The notes beneath the pieces are model-generated. The model was given only the letters and a program-made list of their open reading frames with translations. It was not told the origin of the DNA and did not search any database. A stretch of 64,000 nucleotides of DNA from Niallia sp. Man26 (GTDB lineage: Bacteria; Bacillota; Bacilli; Bacillales; Cytobacillaceae). The DNA is taken from the NCBI RefSeq assembly GCF_022049065.2, contig NZ_CP095743.1, forward strand, positions 3,301,001-3,365,000, in the 5' to 3' direction. The position numbers were made by a program, and so were the translations under genes. Below, piece after piece: positions 28,209 through 37,548 of the stretch; the first letter of the stretch is position 1; the number at the start of each line of letters is the position of its first letter.

Positions 28209-28235
28209 AAACCTGCAGTTATATCCTGCAGGTTT
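28209..28235 (-). terminator. Terminator of hpf
   Basis: Perfect 10-bp stem AAACCTGCAG/CTGCAGGTTT followed by TTTT on the minus strand. Confidence 0.85.
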
Positions 28236-28254
28236 CCTTCTTGCTGCTATACGT

Positions 28255-28806
28255 TTATTTTGCTTCAATAAGCCCGTACTTGCCGTCTTTTCTTTTATAA
28301 ACGATATTTGTTGAGTTAGTTTCCGCATCAGTGTAAACAAAGAAGCTGTGACCAAGAAGATCCATTTGTAAAATGGCTTCCTCACTGTCCATCGGTTTTA
28401 AATTAAAACGCTTCTGGCGGACAATTTCCATCTCGTCCTCTTCTTCCTGAAGTGCTGCTGCACTAGGCTCATCTGCACCGAATAAAGTGTTCAGATTGCC
28501 TTTTTCACGCTGCTTGCGGTTCACTTTCGTTTTATGTTTTCTGATTTGACGTTCCAATTTATCAACAATCAAATCAATTGCTGCATACATGTCCAAGTGA
28601 TCTTCTTCTGCTCTAAGCACAAGCTGGGACATCGGTATTGTTACTTCCACCTTTGCAGTCTTATCATTGTAGGTTTTTAAATTCACATTGACATTTGCAT
28701 CTGGCGTCTCGGAAAAATATCTTTCCAATTTAGAGATTTTCTTTTCTACATATTCTCTTATTGCTGGAGTTACCTCAATGTTTTCTCCTCTAATGTTGAA
28801 ATTCAT
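28255..28806 (-). CDS. hpf: Long-form ribosome hibernation promoting factor
   Basis: 183-residue long HPF (B. subtilis YvyD). The N-terminal RaiA/HPF fold (about 1-100; MNFNIRGENIEVTPAIREYV) binds the 30S subunit. The C-terminal dimerisation domain (about 125-183; RFNLKPMDSEEAILQMDLLG) drives 100S ribosome formation in stationary phase. Its place between flagellar and secA genes matches B. subtilis, where it is induced by SigB and SigH. Neither promoter was identified here. Confidence 0.96.
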   Translation of the reverse strand: MNFNIRGENIEVTPAIREYVEKKISKLERYFSETPDANVNVNLKTYNDKTAKVEVTIPMSQLVLRAEEDHLDMYAAIDLIVDKLERQIRKHKTKVNRKQREKGNLNTLFGADEPSAAALQEEEDEMEIVRQKRFNLKPMDSEEAILQMDLLGHSFFVYTDAETNSTNIVYKRKDGKYGLIEAK

Positions 28807-29448
28807 AAGTTACTCCTCCTTTTGTATTCCAGTGCAAGTCTTATTGTTCCCCTCGCAGCTTTAAAACTATGCGAGTAATGAACTTTTTGACTATACATTA
28901 TATTTCTCGTTTACCCTTCCACATTCCTGCAAAAACTTTTAGAAAATTCGACAAATTTGTGAACAAATAAAAAACTGGCTGTTTTTTTAAAAAAGTTTAC
29001 GGCAAATTTTTCATCTGCTTTTTTAGACAAATTTTTCAAGAGAATCTTTATCAATATAGCAACTGCCATTTTTCTAAATATCCCTTTTTTTATTCACACT
29101 TTTTCATTTCAAGCAGACGCAAGCATGGCGGACATGTTCTTCTCCATAAATAAACATAGTCTTTACTAGCTTTTCGTATCCTGCTTTTGGACTAAATTCT
29201 ATTTTAGAACAATCTTTTACAATTTTTTTGATATAACTTGGTTTTAAAAAAAAATAGCTGGGGTAATTAAAAACTACATGAAACAAGCCAATAACTTCTC
29301 AAAAAAAAGAACTGTACCTCTTCAAAATATAAATAAATATTCGAATTTTGTCGGTAGTTGACAGAAAACATCTAATTATTTTAATTGTTAAAGTAATTAA
29401 AATCTAATAGAATTACGTCTATATGAATGGCCAAGGAGGAAAACAACA
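28807..29448. other. Long AT-rich intergenic region between hpf and the glgC leader
   Basis: About 640 bp. A TTGACA hexamer at 29358-29363 lies 89 bp before the glgC leader ORF with no good -10 at the standard spacing. A 60-codon minus-strand frame (29104-29286) is unsupported. In B. subtilis fliT directly precedes hpf; here glgC and this gap intervene. Confidence 0.4.
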
Positions 29449-29559
29449 TTGAACAACATGAAAGTATTAACTGAACTTCCAGAGGAACAGCATAACAGCA
29501 TTGAAGCTGAAGAAGAGCATGAGTACTACTACAAATTATGGGAAGATGACCGCTTATAA
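29449..29559 (+). CDS. Small acidic ORF upstream of glgC (possible leader peptide)
   Basis: 36 codons starting TTG at 29449 (or ATG at 29458), preceded by AGGAGG at 29435-29440. The product is very acidic with [18 protein letters not shown] at the end, and includes a YYY and a Trp. It ends 46 bp before the glgC start. A good Shine-Dalgarno and its position make translation plausible. It may be a small protein or a translated leader affecting glgC. Homologues were not recognised. Confidence 0.5.
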   Translation: MNNMKVLTELPEEQHNSIEAEEEHEYYYKLWEDDRL

Positions 29560-29605
29560 TACTTCATCTAAACATCAATCTGAAAACGAATACAGGAGGG
29601 TTATC

Positions 29606-30772
29606 ATGAAAAAACAATGTATCGCCATGCTTTTAGCCGGTGGAAGAGGAACGAGATTAAAGAAACTGACAGATCATCTAGCGAAACCAGCAGTACCGTT
29701 CGGTGGAAAATACCGAATCATCGACTTCACTTTAAGCAATTGCCGGAATTCTGGCATTGATACAGTTGGCGTGCTGACACAATACCAGCCTCATGTATTG
29801 CAAAATTATATTGGAGATGGAAAAGAATGGGATCTTAACAGAAGAGACGGCGGTCTTTCCATCCTGCCTCCGTACCAATGCGATACGGAAGAACGCTGGT
29901 ATGAAGGAACTGCACATGCCATTTATCAGAACACTCCCTTCATTGAACAGTATGACCCAGAGCATGTTTTGATTATTTCTGGCGACCATATCTATAAAAT
30001 GGATTATGATCTAATGCTGAAACAGCATATCGAGACAAATGCTGATGCAACGATTTCTGTTACAGAAGTACCGTGGGAAGAAGCAAGCCGTTTCGGTATC
30101 ATGAATACAGAATCTTCAGGCAATCGTATCAGTGAATTCGAAGAAAAGCCAGAAGATCCAAAGTCAAACCTAGCTTCTATGGGTGTATACATCTTCAAAT
30201 GGAAAACCCTCAAAGCTTACTTGGAAAAAGAAGAAAACAATCAAGACAGCTGCAAGGATTTTGGAAAAGACATTATCCCCGCAATGCTGCATGACAATTT
30301 AAAACTCCACGCATACCAATTCAAAGGCTACTGGAAAGATGTCGGCACAATCGACAGCTACTGGGAAGCCAATATGGATCTGCTTGAAAAAGAATCCAAT
30401 ATCTTCTTAAAAGATAAGGAATGGAATGTCTACACTGTAGAACAATCCCATCCGCCAGTATATCTTGATGACTCTTCAGCTGTGAAGCATTCATTAATCA
30501 GCGAAGCATGTGAAATCTACGGAACAGTAGAAAACTCTGTCATCTTCCATGGAGTAACGATTGGGAAAGGCGCTGTCATTAAAGACTCTGTACTTCTGCC
30601 AGGAGCAGTTGTTGGGGAAAATGCAGTTGTTGAACGCGCAGTCGTTTCATCCAATGTAGAAATCGATGCCTATTCTGTCATTAAATCGAGCAAGCCCTAC
30701 GATCCCATCGCCTTGATCGGTGAAAATGTCGTTAATGATAAGAAGCATCATGAGCTTTCGAGAGTGATCTAA
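29606..30772 (+). CDS. glgC: Glucose-1-phosphate adenylyltransferase
   Basis: 388-residue ADP-glucose pyrophosphorylase for glycogen synthesis. The nucleotidyl transferase domain (about 1-250) starts [18 protein letters not shown] and continues with [21 protein letters not shown]-terminal left-handed beta-helix (about 290-380; hexapeptide repeats such as [20 protein letters not shown]) follows. The ATG at 29606 has AGGAGGG upstream. In B. subtilis glgC sits in glgBCDAP; here it stands alone on the plus strand with flagellar genes downstream, with no glgB/D/A/P in the window. Whether it has a separate role or a partner locus elsewhere cannot be seen. Confidence 0.94.
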   Translation: MKKQCIAMLLAGGRGTRLKKLTDHLAKPAVPFGGKYRIIDFTLSNCRNSGIDTVGVLTQYQPHVLQNYIGDGKEWDLNRRDGGLSILPPYQCDTEERWYEGTAHAIYQNTPFIEQYDPEHVLIISGDHIYKMDYDLMLKQHIETNADATISVTEVPWEEASRFGIMNTESSGNRISEFEEKPEDPKSNLASMGVYIFKWKTLKAYLEKEENNQDSCKDFGKDIIPAMLHDNLKLHAYQFKGYWKDVGTIDSYWEANMDLLEKESNIFLKDKEWNVYTVEQSHPPVYLDDSSAVKHSLISEACEIYGTVENSVIFHGVTIGKGAVIKDSVLLPGAVVGENAVVERAVVSSNVEIDAYSVIKSSKPYDPIALIGENVVNDKKHHELSRVI

Positions 30773-30780
30773 ATAAAATA

Positions 30781-30813
30781 AAAACCATTCACTTAAAAAA
30801 GTGAATGGTTTTT
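30781..30813. terminator. Bidirectional terminator, glgC and fliT
   Basis: 14-bp stem AAAACCATTCACTT/AAGTGAATGGTTTT between convergent genes, with T-runs on both sides. Confidence 0.85.
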
Positions 30814-30819
30814 GTGATG

Positions 30820-31155
30820 TTATTTTCTTTTATCATAATAAATGCCATCTGTTTGCAGAGACTGATACGGATTGACATACTTCTGATTAGAAGCTTTTTT
30901 ATGCTTTAATTCTTTAATATCTTGCTGAATGTTTTTCTTTTCCGCTTCAAGGAGCCCTAACAGCTCCTTATCCTGCTGAAGAAGGGCTTGACCCAGCTTC
31001 TTCTCCACTTCTGTTTTAGGTGTTTTCAAAAGCGTAAGCGTCGCCTGCCTTTTATTAAGAAGGTTATTGATTTTATCAGTATCCTTTTCTGGTTCACCCT
31101 TTAAGTGGTCAATCAGCTCTGCAGTAACTGCATAGCATTGCTTGATTGCTTCCAT
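30820..31155 (-). CDS. fliT: FliT-like flagellar chaperone
   Basis: 111-residue, helical, charged protein at the fliT position right after fliS. FliT proteins bind the cap protein FliD before export. Sequence conservation in this family is low, so the assignment rests on length, helical/coiled character (KKNIQQDIKELKHKK) and the fliD-fliS-fliT order. It starts one base from the fliS stop. Confidence 0.75.
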   Translation of the reverse strand: MEAIKQCYAVTAELIDHLKGEPEKDTDKINNLLNKRQATLTLLKTPKTEVEKKLGQALLQQDKELLGLLEAEKKNIQQDIKELKHKKASNQKYVNPYQSLQTDGIYYDKRK

Positions 31156-31556
31156 TAAACTTGCCCGCCAGAAGCATATTGTTTTTGACGGTTAATCTGG
31201 ATAGCCTCTTTCCATGTATCTCGGAATTCTGTCAACAGAAATTCTACATCCTCCAGAATTTTGATGTCACTCACAATATTAGCTTTAATCAGCTGACGGT
31301 TCATGAAATCATATAAAGACATAAAGTTTTTAGAAATTGGAATTTCCATATTCAATGTCACCATCAGTTCTTGGATAATGTTCTGCGCCTTTTGAATATT
31401 TAAGTTTCTCGTCGCAATATCATTATTTTGGATGGCATTTTTGGCTAAACCGATGAATTTCAGGCAGCCATTATAAAGCATAAGCGTTAACTCGCCTGGT
31501 GAAGCTGTATTAACTGAATTCTGTTTGTATGATTGATACGGATTAGTAGTTGCCAT
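31155..31556 (-). CDS. fliS: FliS, flagellin export chaperone
   Basis: 133-residue FliS with the family start TTNPYQSYKQNSVNTASPGELTLMLYNG and helices that wrap around the C terminus of flagellin. It prevents premature polymerisation and, with FliW/CsrA, sets flagellin levels. It lies in the fliD-fliS-fliT order. Confidence 0.96.
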   Translation of the reverse strand: MATTNPYQSYKQNSVNTASPGELTLMLYNGCLKFIGLAKNAIQNNDIATRNLNIQKAQNIIQELMVTLNMEIPISKNFMSLYDFMNRQLIKANIVSDIKILEDVEFLLTEFRDTWKEAIQINRQKQYASGGQV

Positions 31557-31571
31557 TTATATTACTCCTTT

Positions 31572-33104
31572 TTATTGGCTGAACATGCTTGTCAAATAAC
31601 CAGACTGGCTGTTCGCTTTATTGATAGCTGTCTCCATTGCCGTAAATCTTGCCCAGTATCTATTTTCAATTGTCGTTAATCTATCTTCAAAATCTGAAAT
31701 TCTTGAACTGTATTGATTCAACAGTTTTCCTAATGTAAATGTGTTATTAACACTTGAAGATGAACCAGCCTTCGTCTTGATGTCGTCCATCGCTACTTTC
31801 AAGTTGGCTCTGACCTTCTGTGCAAACCCTTGATCAGCTGTACCAGTAGCACTGCTGTTTTGGAATAGCTTATAAACACTATTAGGATCGGCCGTAATTG
31901 CTTCCTTTAGCTTGTCTTCATCGATTACAAGCTTACCGCCTTCTAAATAGTTGTTAGTCGTTGTGATGCCAATATCAGAAAGTCTAGAGAAAGCACCGCC
32001 TGTGTTTACGATAGAACCAAGACTAGAACGCATTCTATTCAACACATTAGAAAGAATCTGATCATTCTTTAATGTCCCGCTCTTCGCCTTCTCTTCCCAC
32101 TTCTTAATCTCATCCTCTGTCATCTCTTCCTTTTGAGCATCAGTCAAAGGAGTATAATCTCTGTACTTCGTCTCACCGATTTTATCGCTGATTTTTTCGA
32201 TTATTTCGTTGTATTTGTCAACGAAGCCTTTAACGGAGTCGTAAATAGAATCAACATCAGCTGTTGATGAGAATGTTATCGGCTTGCCGGCTTCTGTTAC
32301 TTGTTTGAGTGTTAGTTCTACACCGTTGATTCGGAAGGTGTTTGATGATCTTTCTGTTTCGATTCCGTTGTATGTGAATTTAGCGTTTGTGCCTAAAGTT
32401 CCTGTAGCAGTCTCATTGTTCGAAGGAAGATTTAGCATTGTAAAAAGATTACTATCATCTGAACTTAGAGAAATCTCAGGACCATCAGCAATTCCCCCTG
32501 TGTTTTTGGCTGTTAAGGAAAATTGATTTGATGCAGGATCATAAAAGGCTGTGACACCTGATTGTTGATTTATTTTTGACACGAGACTATCCATTGTATC
32601 TTTTGTCGGATCTATAGTTATATCCTTACTAGACATAACACCATTTGCATCAATTGCGGATATTGTGATTTTAGTACCAGTTATACCATAAGATCCAAGC
32701 GTTTTTGTTGAACTATAATCAGATAGCTGTGTAGAACTTGCTTTTTCTTCTCCATTTGCATCAACCGTACTACTTTTCATTTGCGCAGCCGTTGCAAGCT
32801 TATCTATTTGTATTGATCCCGAAAAATCAGTCGTAGATGTTACGTTCTTAACAGACAATGCATCTGAATTAGATGAATTGATTGTTTTCTTAATAAATGT
32901 TGATTGTTTTTGCAATCCATCAGATAACAATGTATCCAATGACAGCAACAAGGTGTTCATTTCGCGATAGTCGTCTCGCTGCCACTCTGTATATGTTTTC
33001 TTTTGATTTAATTTGTCTAAAGGTACTCTTTCCGCAGTCATTAGCTGTTCTACTAAGGAGTCTATATCCATGCCGCTTGCGAGTCCGCCTATTCTTAAAA
33101 CCAA
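31572..33104 (-). CDS. fliD: FliD, filament cap protein
   Basis: 510-residue hook-associated protein 2, which caps the flagellum and folds arriving flagellin. The N-terminal D0 part reads VLRIGGLASGMDIDSLVEQL and the C-terminal part ends in coiled segments. The start is a TTG at 33104 with GAGGTGAGG in front. This gives the same beginning as B. subtilis FliD (MVTRITGLASGMDID). The GTG at 33113 used by the longest frame lies inside this Shine-Dalgarno. A SigD promoter lies about 80 bp upstream. Confidence 0.95.
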   Translation of the reverse strand: MVLRIGGLASGMDIDSLVEQLMTAERVPLDKLNQKKTYTEWQRDDYREMNTLLLSLDTLLSDGLQKQSTFIKKTINSSNSDALSVKNVTSTTDFSGSIQIDKLATAAQMKSSTVDANGEEKASSTQLSDYSSTKTLGSYGITGTKITISAIDANGVMSSKDITIDPTKDTMDSLVSKINQQSGVTAFYDPASNQFSLTAKNTGGIADGPEISLSSDDSNLFTMLNLPSNNETATGTLGTNAKFTYNGIETERSSNTFRINGVELTLKQVTEAGKPITFSSTADVDSIYDSVKGFVDKYNEIIEKISDKIGETKYRDYTPLTDAQKEEMTEDEIKKWEEKAKSGTLKNDQILSNVLNRMRSSLGSIVNTGGAFSRLSDIGITTTNNYLEGGKLVIDEDKLKEAITADPNSVYKLFQNSSATGTADQGFAQKVRANLKVAMDDIKTKAGSSSSVNNTFTLGKLLNQYSSRISDFEDRLTTIENRYWARFTAMETAINKANSQSGYLTSMFSQ

Positions 33105-33183
33105 ATTCCTCACCTCGTACTTTTTTTATATTTAAACTAATAAAGCTGACGCTTTTTTTAAATATAATCATTGATTACTATTA

Positions 33184-33210
33184 TTATCGGCGAGTCTTTT
33201 TCAGCCTTTA
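33184..33210 (-). promoter_or_regulatory. SigD promoter of fliD
   Basis: Minus-strand TAAA (33210-33207), 16 nt, then CCGATAA (33190-33184). It matches the B. subtilis SigD consensus TAAA-N14-16-GCCGATAT and lies upstream of fliD. Confidence 0.8.
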
Positions 33211-33300
33211 ACATTTTATTGAGATATCTTACTTTTTACCTATATTGAATCTGCTAGGAGAAAGAGCTAGTTAAGAGGATATGCCTATGCTTTTTTAGGG

Positions 33301-33342
33301 ATGACAGCAGCCTTGCCTATTAAAACAAAGAGCTGCTGTCAT
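33301..33342 (-). terminator. Terminator of flaG
   Basis: Stem ATGACAGCAGC/GCTGCTGTCAT with a 20-nt loop just after flaG. It supports separate transcription of fliD. Confidence 0.65.
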
Positions 33343-33351
33343 TAGTATGAA

Positions 33352-33720
33352 TCAAATTTTCTCGTCTACCATTAAGCCCAAATACTCTTTCATCGCAGCA
33401 TATATATCGAGCATTTTTTCTGAGGGTATTTCTCTGATTACCTCTTTTGTGTCATCATTAATGACTTGTACATAGTACTCTTCCAACTTATCGTGAAGCT
33501 GGAATTTAAGAGATGTGTGTGCAGGCTGAATAAATTCATTCATGCTGTTAATCAAGCTTTCCAGATCTTTTCTCTCTTTTTCCTTGCTTGCAGGATCAAC
33601 AGGCTTATTCTCCTCTATGAGCGGATTAACAGGTGGTTCGCTCACTTTTGTCACACTATTCTCATTATTCTTGTGTTGCTGAGCTGTATAGACGCTATTT
33701 GAAGTATACTTTTCTATCAT
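33352..33720 (-). CDS. flaG: FlaG-family protein (YvyC)
   Basis: 122-residue FlaG-like protein. The C-terminal half fits the family: ELHDKLEEYYVQVINDDTKEVIREIPSEKMLDIYAAM is recognisable in pieces (KLEEYYVQVIND, REIPSEKMLDI). In other species FlaG affects filament length. The start at 33720 has AGGGGG 8 nt upstream; the ATG two codons earlier is too close to it. A SigD promoter precedes it and a terminator follows. Confidence 0.9.
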   Translation of the reverse strand: MIEKYTSNSVYTAQQHKNNENSVTKVSEPPVNPLIEENKPVDPASKEKERKDLESLINSMNEFIQPAHTSLKFQLHDKLEEYYVQVINDDTKEVIREIPSEKMLDIYAAMKEYLGLMVDEKI

Positions 33721-33757
33721 TGGCATTTCCCCCTAAAAAATATATACTACTTCTGTT

Positions 33758-33783
33758 ATATCGGCTGCTTTTTTCCGCTTTTA
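33758..33783 (-). promoter_or_regulatory. SigD promoter of flaG
   Basis: TAAA (33783-33780), 15 nt, CCGATAT (33764-33758) on the minus strand, 38 bp upstream of the flaG start. It overlaps the region of the preceding gene's terminator. Confidence 0.85.
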
Positions 33784-33794
33784 ATACAATGAAA

Positions 33795-33827
33795 AAGGCA
33801 GTTCGGATTTATTTGCCGAACTGCCTT
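33795..33827 (-). terminator. Terminator of GT2 gene 1
   Basis: Perfect 12-bp stem AAGGCAGTTCGG/CCGAACTGCCTT, followed by TTTT on the minus strand. Confidence 0.85.
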
Positions 33828-33838
33828 ACCTGAATTAA

Positions 33839-34894
33839 TTAAATTGCTGCAAGTCTTATCTTGGCAGGTTCATAGCCAAGTCTTGCAGACTCCATATAAT
33901 ATCTTTTCGCCTTCACGATGCTGCCGATTGCCTCATGATAAACACCTAAGTTATACAGTGCCAAAAAGCTGCCTGTTCCGCTTAAATATTCTGTATGCTT
34001 CTTCTTGCTGATATTCAGACATGCTGTAAAGCTGGCCTCTATTTTTGGAAGTAAGTGAATAGCTTCATTTAAATTGTTTAAACAATAATCCAAATAGAAA
34101 AGTCCCTTATAAAAGTGAAAATCAGTGACATTGTTTAAGCTTTGTTCATTTTCACGAATGACAATGATTGTTTCTTTGTTGACAAGCTCTTTCCCTGTCT
34201 GTAACAGCTCTAATATAAGTTGGTTATAGAAAGCATCATGCTGTTTCACTAGCTCATATGCCTTCTGCAGATGGTCCCAAGATTTATTAAAAGACTTGCT
34301 TAACCGGTACTCTTTTCCAAGTTGATAATGGAAATAAGCATCGTTTGGATGTTTCTCAAGTTCCTGAAGCAGGATAGGAATATTTCTTGCACTTTTATCC
34401 TTATCGAAATAACCGCTGTGAGAAACAGTCAGCTTCATATCCACTCTTGGGAGGGTTGAATCCAGCTGCTCGTGGATCGCTCCCTTATAGCGGACAGAAT
34501 TCGGAAAAAATCTGGATATATAGGAGCTTGCTTCGAACTCCTCTCCATCTTTCTTGAACTTGCTGACAATTTTAATTCTGCCGATTTGATTTTGCTTCAT
34601 GACTTTTTCCAGTTCATTTCTTTTGCCGAATGTTATATACTCGTCTGCGTCCAATACTAGTATATAATCGCCTGTACATTGGTCGATCGCATAATTACGG
34701 GCTTTTGAGAAATCATTTTCCCATAGAAATTCAAAAAGCTTTAAGTTGGAATTCTCCTTTAAGATCTTTAATGTACTATCGGTAGACCCTGTATCTACTA
34801 CTACAATTTCATCCACTATTTTTTTTGCATTTAGTATGCACTTTTTTACTGAGTTTTCTTCGTTTTTGACAATCAATGCTAATGATATTTTCAT
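33839..34894 (-). CDS. GT2 glycosyltransferase with helical/TPR-like C terminus
   Basis: 351-residue family 2 glycosyltransferase of the SunS-like or LPS-type group. The N-terminal domain (about 1-200) reads ISLALIVKNEENSVKKCI, VVDTGSTDSTLKI and DYILVLDADEYI (DxD metal/nucleotide site). Residues 200-351 are helical TPR-like (ALYNLGVYHEAIGSIVKAKRYY). It is the last gene in a string of three GT genes between flagellins and flaG. Because it lies in the flagellar region beside csrA/fliW-regulated flagellins, flagellin glycosylation is the likely role. The sugar and site are unknown. Confidence 0.85.
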   Translation of the reverse strand: MKISLALIVKNEENSVKKCILNAKKIVDEIVVVDTGSTDSTLKILKENSNLKLFEFLWENDFSKARNYAIDQCTGDYILVLDADEYITFGKRNELEKVMKQNQIGRIKIVSKFKKDGEEFEASSYISRFFPNSVRYKGAIHEQLDSTLPRVDMKLTVSHSGYFDKDKSARNIPILLQELEKHPNDAYFHYQLGKEYRLSKSFNKSWDHLQKAYELVKQHDAFYNQLILELLQTGKELVNKETIIVIRENEQSLNNVTDFHFYKGLFYLDYCLNNLNEAIHLLPKIEASFTACLNISKKKHTEYLSGTGSFLALYNLGVYHEAIGSIVKAKRYYMESARLGYEPAKIRLAAI

Positions 34895-34910
34895 GTTGTA
34901 CCTAAATCTT

Positions 34911-37520
34911 TCAATTGATAGAAATAGCCCTTTGCTTTATGAACTCCCAAACTCTGAACGAAGAAACATCGTCTTGATAATAATGAACAATATTTCGTAC
35001 CTTCGCTCTCTCTGCAGCAAACTTCTCACTATCTTTTAAGTTTGTTAGAACTTCATCCTGTAGTTGTTGCTGTGTCGTTGCTTTAGCTCCTGGTGTCCAC
35101 ATATCATAATCACCTAAAATAAATCCTCTTGTTGTCTTATACTGCTCTACGTCAATAGGAAGAAAAATGATTGGTTTATCAATTAACAAATAGTCAAAGT
35201 ATACAGAAGAATAATCTGTCAAAAGCAAATCAAACTTTCCTAAAATATCATACATATCCAGATTGTTTTGTGTCAGCATTTCATGTGTCAACAAATGAAC
35301 ATGATTCCCTAGTTCAATCCCATTTTTCAGCATATACTGTTCTTCAACTGGATGAAACTTGACAATCAATTCTAAATTATTTTTTTCCAAAAACGCAGTA
35401 AACTCTTCGGAGTTAAATTTCTCAAATCCAAAGAAATGACTCCTGTTTAAAGTTGTATCCTGCCTGTTGTTAAATGTTACTTTTCTATAAGTTGGCATAA
35501 ACATGATAAACTTTTTACCCTCTGTTTCAATATGGAACAATTTTCTCAGAATTGAATTATCCTTTTCATGATAGGATTTTATTAATAAATCATTTCGAGG
35601 CATTCCTGTAATATGAAATATTTCAGGATCAACTTTAAAGCATTTTGTCATCATTTCACTGAACTTATCAGAGTACGAACATACATAGTCAATATTGCTC
35701 CATCTTTCTGTAACAGCATTTCGATCTGCCTCATTTTTATCTGCATGTCCCATTGCCTTTAGAGGAAATCCATGCCATAAATCAATTACAGTTTGATTTA
35801 ATGTATATTGTTCTTTATCAAAGATTACATTTGCTTCTGTCAAAACAAGAATGTCTGCAGCAAGGACCTTTTGATAATACTCATCTGCCAGTCTTTGCTC
35901 TGCGATTTCCACTTCAAAACTATCTAATATGTGTTTAGGCATATTTTTATATAATGCAGCTGTATTAGAAGAACTGCTGTTAGCAGTAGTTACTAGGAGC
36001 ACCTTTTGTTTTCGTTCTTTTTTTGGAAGCGATTCACTTGGGTAATCATCTGCTAAGATAAGATCTGAAATCTTCCAGTTGCCATTTTCATTGTAAAGCC
36101 TTGCAGAATAATGAAGCTTTTCTTTAACGGAAATATTTCCATTATAAATTTCATTAACTAACAGAAAACTTACCTTAGCCTTCATGAAAGAATAATCAAT
36201 TAAATCAACTTTAGGATAACATACGTATGCTGTCACTTTTTCTGTATTACCTTCTACTTGGTCATCCTGCTGGAGAAGTTCCAAAAAGTCTTGTGAGAAA
36301 TATCCTGCAAGTTTTTCCTGCACAACAGTCTCCCTTGTTGTTCCTAAATATTCAACCCCATTAATTACAGAATCAAGAATATTATTAACCACTTGGGATT
36401 TCCAATAAGAATTATCTTTTATTATGTGAGATACCCTATTATTAGATTGCTGTAGGAACAGCTTTTGATGGTATTGCAATATCAACTCAATATTTTCAAC
36501 AACCCTTAGATAATGGAACTTTTGAACACTTGCCTTACATGTTTCAACAGAAGGCAAAATGCTCTGATTTTCCCCGATTTTTTGAAGGATATCAGCAAGA
36601 GCACGGAAGTCTCCAATTGGATAAATCCAACCGTTTTCTCCATCATTAATAATATCTGATGCACCACTGCAATTTGTCGAAATAACAGGCATCCCTCTTC
36701 CAAGTGCTTCCATAAGAACAAGCGGGAGGCCCTCATAGTCTGAGCTCATAACAAGTGCAGTTACTTCTTCTGCAACATTCCAAGGGTCTTCCTGCCAGCC
36801 ATGAAACAATATTCGATCCTTTATTCCCAGTTCATCTGCTAATTTTCTGATTTTCTCTCCATCGGGGCCTTCACCTATACAATGAAGCCTCCAATCAGTT
36901 TCCAGAAGTTCTAGACCTTTAAAAAGAATATCCAACCTTTTCTGATGCTGATCGAGCCTACCAACATAAAGAAGCTCCAGCTTTTTTCCTTCACTTCTTT
37001 TTATTGTCTTAAACTCGTTGCGAATGACAGGGTTGCCTACATTATAAATAGGTTGCCCTTCAAATATACTTTTACTGATACTATCTCCGATTTGTGAGGA
37101 GATAGCCAGATGACCTTCACTATACCTTAACATAGTTTCATTTCCGTAATATTCTGGTGGACCATGAAGCCACGAAAGTACTGGAGCCATTTTTCCCTTT
37201 ACGCTTGCAATTGCAGATCGGCATATAAAACTTAAGCTAGGTGCATGTGTTGCAAGGACAATATCTGGCTTCCCTGCCTCTTTCAATTTATTAGCATAGC
37301 CTTTGGACAATGTTGGAATGGTCTCACTTTCAAAATTTCCCATTTCTCCATAATAGTAATATTCAGGCAGACTCTGTTCCCAGTCTGGATTTTGGGAAGG
37401 ATAAGATTGAAAAAATCTTACCCTATGCCCTTTTTTAGTCAACTCTGAGCTGACTGTAGCTATAACATCTTCTAAACCGCCGCGGCCAGCAGCATACACT
37501 AATACGATATCAATTATCAT
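34911..37520 (-). CDS. Fused GT4 glycosyltransferase and CDP-glycerol/ribitol phosphotransferase
   Basis: Unusual 869-residue fusion. Residues 1-350 are a GT4 glycosyltransferase: AAGRGGLEDVIATV at the N terminus, LLYVGRLDQHQKRLDILFKG and the donor-site SDYEGLPLVLMEALGRGMPV. Residues about 370-490 are a small alpha/beta segment (ARLYNENGNWKISDLIL) that may be an NTF2-like domain. Residues 500-869 are TagF/CDP-glycerol glycerophosphotransferase-like: IDLWHGFPLKAMGHADK, FMPTYR, VKFHP and LLTDYSSVYFDYLLIDKPII. The gene lies among flagellin and GT2 genes. It suggests that a sugar-linked polyol phosphate is built and placed on flagella or another surface polymer. No membrane helix or signal peptide is seen. 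Confidence 0.82.
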   Translation of the reverse strand: MIIDIVLVYAAGRGGLEDVIATVSSELTKKGHRVRFFQSYPSQNPDWEQSLPEYYYYGEMGNFESETIPTLSKGYANKLKEAGKPDIVLATHAPSLSFICRSAIASVKGKMAPVLSWLHGPPEYYGNETMLRYSEGHLAISSQIGDSISKSIFEGQPIYNVGNPVIRNEFKTIKRSEGKKLELLYVGRLDQHQKRLDILFKGLELLETDWRLHCIGEGPDGEKIRKLADELGIKDRILFHGWQEDPWNVAEEVTALVMSSDYEGLPLVLMEALGRGMPVISTNCSGASDIINDGENGWIYPIGDFRALADILQKIGENQSILPSVETCKASVQKFHYLRVVENIELILQYHQKLFLQQSNNRVSHIIKDNSYWKSQVVNNILDSVINGVEYLGTTRETVVQEKLAGYFSQDFLELLQQDDQVEGNTEKVTAYVCYPKVDLIDYSFMKAKVSFLLVNEIYNGNISVKEKLHYSARLYNENGNWKISDLILADDYPSESLPKKERKQKVLLVTTANSSSSNTAALYKNMPKHILDSFEVEIAEQRLADEYYQKVLAADILVLTEANVIFDKEQYTLNQTVIDLWHGFPLKAMGHADKNEADRNAVTERWSNIDYVCSYSDKFSEMMTKCFKVDPEIFHITGMPRNDLLIKSYHEKDNSILRKLFHIETEGKKFIMFMPTYRKVTFNNRQDTTLNRSHFFGFEKFNSEEFTAFLEKNNLELIVKFHPVEEQYMLKNGIELGNHVHLLTHEMLTQNNLDMYDILGKFDLLLTDYSSVYFDYLLIDKPIIFLPIDVEQYKTTRGFILGDYDMWTPGAKATTQQQLQDEVLTNLKDSEKFAAERAKVRNIVHYYQDDVSSFRVWEFIKQRAISIN

Positions 37521-37548
37521 TCTTTAACCCCTTTTGAATAATCCTTTT

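Noticed and set aside
28140..28385. 81-codon minus-strand frame at the hpf 3' end
   Set aside because: Overlaps hpf and its terminator in another frame; no family features.
29104..29286. 60-codon minus-strand frame in the hpf-glgC gap
   Set aside because: No Shine-Dalgarno, no recognisable family, AT-rich context. It could be a chance frame.
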